Shown in pieces: positions 14,827-16,935 of a stretch of DNA of 16,935 nucleotides (positions are counted from its first letter, which is position 1; each line of letters opens with the position of its first letter). The stretch is taken from NCBI GenBank assembly GCA_964484935.1, contig CAZAFW010000033.1, forward strand, positions 1 to 16,935, read 5' to 3'. The notes under the pieces are model-generated. The model was given only the letters and a program-made list of their open reading frames with translations, did no database searches and had not been told where the DNA came from. Source of the stretch: BM714 sp964484935. Its GTDB lineage: Bacteria > Bacillota > Clostridia > Peptostreptococcales > BM714. Position numbers and translations under genes: made by a program.

Positions 14827-14855
14827 TTAATAGATTTAACCGTCCCCAGTGATTA
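14821..14855 (-). repeat. REP-like element, copy 4 (overlaps FolT-like stop)
   Basis: Minus-strand TAATCACTGGGGACGGTTAA, then ATCTATTAAATGAAT. It begins inside the TAA stop of the FolT-like gene and ends at the E1-beta-like remnant. It is the copy closest to the element behind the BCCT gene, with about five or six differences over 35 nt. Confidence 0.65.
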
Positions 14856-15557
14856 CTCATTGAATATTCTCTTGCCCATTTTTCTGTTGACGCCATAGAC
14901 CACAAAGGCCACCAAGAGGGTTTCAACCGGAAACTTGCTTAGCCTGATGGGAAAATAAAAAGCATAAGACCTGCCGAAAAGCTGGGACAGCCACAGAGGC
15001 GCCAAGAGAACCGAGTTGATGAACTTGTAAACAAAACTGATGAATAAAACCTTGTCAAAGCTAATAATCTCTGCTTCTTCAACCGGTGTTTTTTTGTGGA
15101 TTGCAAAGACCATGGCCAAATTCATGAATATGACCAAAAACATAATTATCGCTTTTATGCCTGGGCTATAAGCTGCTTTCCAAGCGTATACTATTACACC
15201 CATGCTGACTAGTCCCATGAGCAGAACTGAATGCTTGCTGAAGTTGTCTGTGATTTTCCGCTTCCTTATCCAATAAAAATAAAGACCTGGAATAAAGCCG
15301 GCCAGAAAGGCATTGAGGCTGAAACCAATGTGAAACGGTCCGGTTGCCGAATCAAAAAGGACAAAGGCCAATAGATTTGACACAAGACCTGTCAAGCCTC
15401 CCTTCCACGGACCAAACCAAAGGCCACTGAGAAAGACGACGAATGAAAAGCCGAATCGGCTTGAGGATCCCAACATGGGATTGTCGATGTTGAGCCGGCT
15501 TGCAATGACCGCTATGGCGACCAATAAAGAAAGTTGAGTCAATTCTCTGGTTTTCAT
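14853..15557 (-). CDS. ECF transporter S component, folate-family (FolT-like)
   Basis: A 234-residue membrane protein resembling the folate-family substrate-binding subunits of energy-coupling-factor transporters. The N-terminal third matches the family pattern: RLNIDNPMLGSSSRFGFSF (21-39), LSGLWFGPWKGGLTGLVSNLL (43-63), then an LFDSATGPFHIGFSLNAFLAG segment. FolT proteins are usually about 170-180 residues; this one has extra hydrophobic sequence in the middle (about 105-150), suggesting additional helices. The usual C-terminal VYG.N.. end is present. Its ATG overlaps the stop of the adenylate-forming enzyme gene by four bases (ATGA), so the two are cotranslated. No ECF ATPase or T subunit is here; it would use the shared module. 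Substrate may be folate or the product/substrate of the partner enzyme. Confidence 0.78.
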   Translation of the reverse strand: MKTRELTQLSLLVAIAVIASRLNIDNPMLGSSSRFGFSFVVFLSGLWFGPWKGGLTGLVSNLLAFVLFDSATGPFHIGFSLNAFLAGFIPGLYFYWIRKRKITDNFSKHSVLLMGLVSMGVIVYAWKAAYSPGIKAIIMFLVIFMNLAMVFAIHKKTPVEEAEIISFDKVLFISFVYKFINSVLLAPLWLSQLFGRSYAFYFPIRLSKFPVETLLVAFVVYGVNRKMGKRIFNE

Positions 15558-16903
15558 ACTTGCGACCCCGGCATTTCCACATGGCTTTCAAACCGCTTGA
15601 ATTTATTGCGTTCTCTGGGCAGCCTTATTGTTTCTTTACCAATAGTGATTTCGGGCTTGAAAATCTCAAAGCGCCCAAGCTCGCTTGTCAGCTTTGCCTT
15701 TAGACGATCCTCTATCCCCGTATCAGAATCCATCAAATCCACTTTCACGGTAATGCTGTTGATGTGGTCTTGGATGACTTTGAACTCCCTGATATTGTCG
15801 CTTGTAACAATAATCCATCTGACAAAAAGATCCGGGAAAACATATTGGATTTCCTTGTCCTCCCCTTTGTAGAAGTAGAGAATATCATCATGCCGGCCCA
15901 GTACCTGTTTGATACGCCTGAAATTCGACCCGCACGGGCATTTATCGTCCAATACAATCAAGTCGTTCATCTCATACCTGATTAGGGGCTGGGCATAGTT
16001 GACCAAGTTGGTGATAATCATCTTATGACCTACTTTGCCTGGCTGAGTGATTAATTTTCCCTCCTCGTCATAGAGTTCAACAAATACCAGGTCTTCATTG
16101 ATGTGCAGGTGACCATGCTTGCAAGCAGATGCCATCTGGCCTTCCGAAGCCTGATAGATCTCAATGACTTGACTTGCAAAGGCATGTTTGAATTTCTCCT
16201 TCTCCTCTTGGCTCAAGACTTCCGCATAGGTGACAACCAGCTGAATATCCGCCGTGATCTCATTTACCCGCGGCAAGATTCTGTTGACCATGCTTGGCGG
16301 CGCCATGAGGATGTTGATCTTGAGGGTGTTAATCCTGTCTATGACCTGATCGAGCGGCTCCATGGTCGACATATAGGAAAGACTGATAAAGGGTGAATTG
16401 ATGTCATCGAAGCCCTGGGAAAAAACCCTGAGCATAAAAAGAATCTTGAAGGGCAGAAGCTTAAGCGGTATGCCCGATCTTGCCAGGAATACAAAAGGGA
16501 GACGCTCCGTCAACTGCCGGTCTGTTATATAGATGCCCTTGTTGCCGCTTGTTCCACTTGACAAGCCAACGACATATCGATTTTTGTAATAGTGAAGATG
16601 GTCCCTTTCAGCCTCCCTCATGACGGCATATTCGGAGACATCTTCTTTGATTATGCCGCAGGTGTTGAGGCCGGTGAAGTTGTCCATCATGATTTGCTTA
16701 TTGATGGCAGGCAGTTTATAGAAATCATCCAGGGTCTCGAAGGTCATGTCCCCATAGAGATCCCTATAAAATGGACTCTTGTCCCTGGCGTGGCTGACAA
16801 TATCTTTTAAGGCCTTCAACTGGTAGCGCTCTATGCTTTTGGCTGAATACTTGTATTGGCGTTTGAGCCTGAAATAATCCAATATGCCGCGAAGTGTCTT
16901 CAT
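15554..16903 (-). CDS. PaaK/coenzyme F390 synthetase-like adenylate-forming enzyme
   Basis: A 449-residue cytoplasmic enzyme of the phenylacetate-CoA ligase/F390 synthetase branch of the adenylating superfamily, expected to activate a carboxylate or phosphate-bearing substrate with ATP. The phosphate-binding loop is SSGTSGNKGIY (115-125), the adenine/acid motif is YQASEG (250-255), then RYEMNDL (309-315), a metal-site-like CPCGS (322-326) and GRHDD (336-340). The N-terminal region (HARDKSPFYRDLY) is usual for the family. Length fits the putative adenylate-forming group rather than longer acyl-CoA ligases. The start follows a stop by 4 nt and has only a modest GGCGG ribosome site, consistent with coupling to an upstream gene. 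It overlaps the FolT-like gene at ATGA. Substrate unknown. Confidence 0.82.
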   Translation of the reverse strand: MKTLRGILDYFRLKRQYKYSAKSIERYQLKALKDIVSHARDKSPFYRDLYGDMTFETLDDFYKLPAINKQIMMDNFTGLNTCGIIKEDVSEYAVMREAERDHLHYYKNRYVVGLSSGTSGNKGIYITDRQLTERLPFVFLARSGIPLKLLPFKILFMLRVFSQGFDDINSPFISLSYMSTMEPLDQVIDRINTLKINILMAPPSMVNRILPRVNEITADIQLVVTYAEVLSQEEKEKFKHAFASQVIEIYQASEGQMASACKHGHLHINEDLVFVELYDEEGKLITQPGKVGHKMIITNLVNYAQPLIRYEMNDLIVLDDKCPCGSNFRRIKQVLGRHDDILYFYKGEDKEIQYVFPDLFVRWIIVTSDNIREFKVIQDHINSITVKVDLMDSDTGIEDRLKAKLTSELGRFEIFKPEITIGKETIRLPRERNKFKRFESHVEMPGSQV

Positions 16904-16907
16904 GTTT

Positions 16908-16935
16908 TCAGGCCGCCTTCATCTTGTCTGTCTTA
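16908..16935 (-). CDS. Last codons of an upstream gene (partial)
   Basis: The frame KTDKMKAA followed by TGA ends 4 nt before the start codon of the adenylate-forming enzyme. The short gap suggests a preceding gene of the same operon beyond the window. Only eight codons are visible, so it could be chance. Confidence 0.3.

Larger units (their letters stand above)
12467..14855 (-). repeat. Tandem duplication: two acoB'-acoX units bracketed by REP-like elements
   Basis: Two direct units of about 1.15-1.22 kb, each consisting of a REP-like element, an E1-beta-like remnant and an AcoX-like gene, with a further element closing the array. Similarity covers the genes, the 3' flank GAACTGGAGAAT and the 5' flank down to the repeat. 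The intergenic parts differ by several indels. Confidence 0.75.

Overview
The window looks like chromosomal DNA of an anaerobic Bacillota bacterium, probably class Clostridia. Grounds: moderately low GC, strong AGGAGG-type ribosome binding sites, and a gene set of BCCT and OxlT-type carriers, a U32 protein, an ABC-F protein, AcoX-like proteins and an ECF folate-type S component. This is inference; no rRNA or other taxonomic marker is present. Every supported gene lies on the minus strand, so transcription runs from high to low coordinates.

Right end (16935 to 14853): the last codons of an unidentified gene, then a PaaK/F390-synthetase-like adenylate-forming enzyme whose stop overlaps (ATGA) the start of a FolT-like ECF S component. 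Next (14852 to 12503) come two tandem AcoX-like NAD-kinase-fold genes, about 85% identical by hand count. Each is preceded by a decayed fragment resembling the C-terminus of a TPP-dependent dehydrogenase E1 beta subunit (AcoB type). Each unit is bracketed by a short REP-like element with the core GGGGACGGTT, which suggests that an acoB'-acoX unit was duplicated. A further copy of the element lies far away, behind the BCCT gene.

Centre (12335 to 7119): an ABC-F ATPase has a roughly 120-nt leader holding a promoter, a five-codon ORF, a hairpin, an intrinsic terminator and a second small ORF spanning that terminator. This has the layout of an attenuator. After a clear terminator comes a GC-richer two-gene cassette with a TAATG stop/start overlap. 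It encodes an ATP-grasp plus phosphohistidine-swivel phosphotransferase (rifampin-phosphotransferase-like layout, no PEP-binding barrel) and a divergent PlsY-family membrane acyltransferase. This pair is the best candidate here for an undescribed system.

Left part (6903 to 1): a U32-family protein (RlhA/TrhP-like) with a palindrome across its -10 box, an OxlT-type MFS carrier, a BCCT carrier, and the 5' part of a membrane protein with an extracytoplasmic domain and multiple membrane segments. That last gene runs off the window and begins at a TGATG overlap with a 15-codon upstream ORF. A second dispersed repeat, near-palindromic, occurs at 4424-4450 and 7054-7081. Assignments come from reading motifs by eye; no database search was possible.
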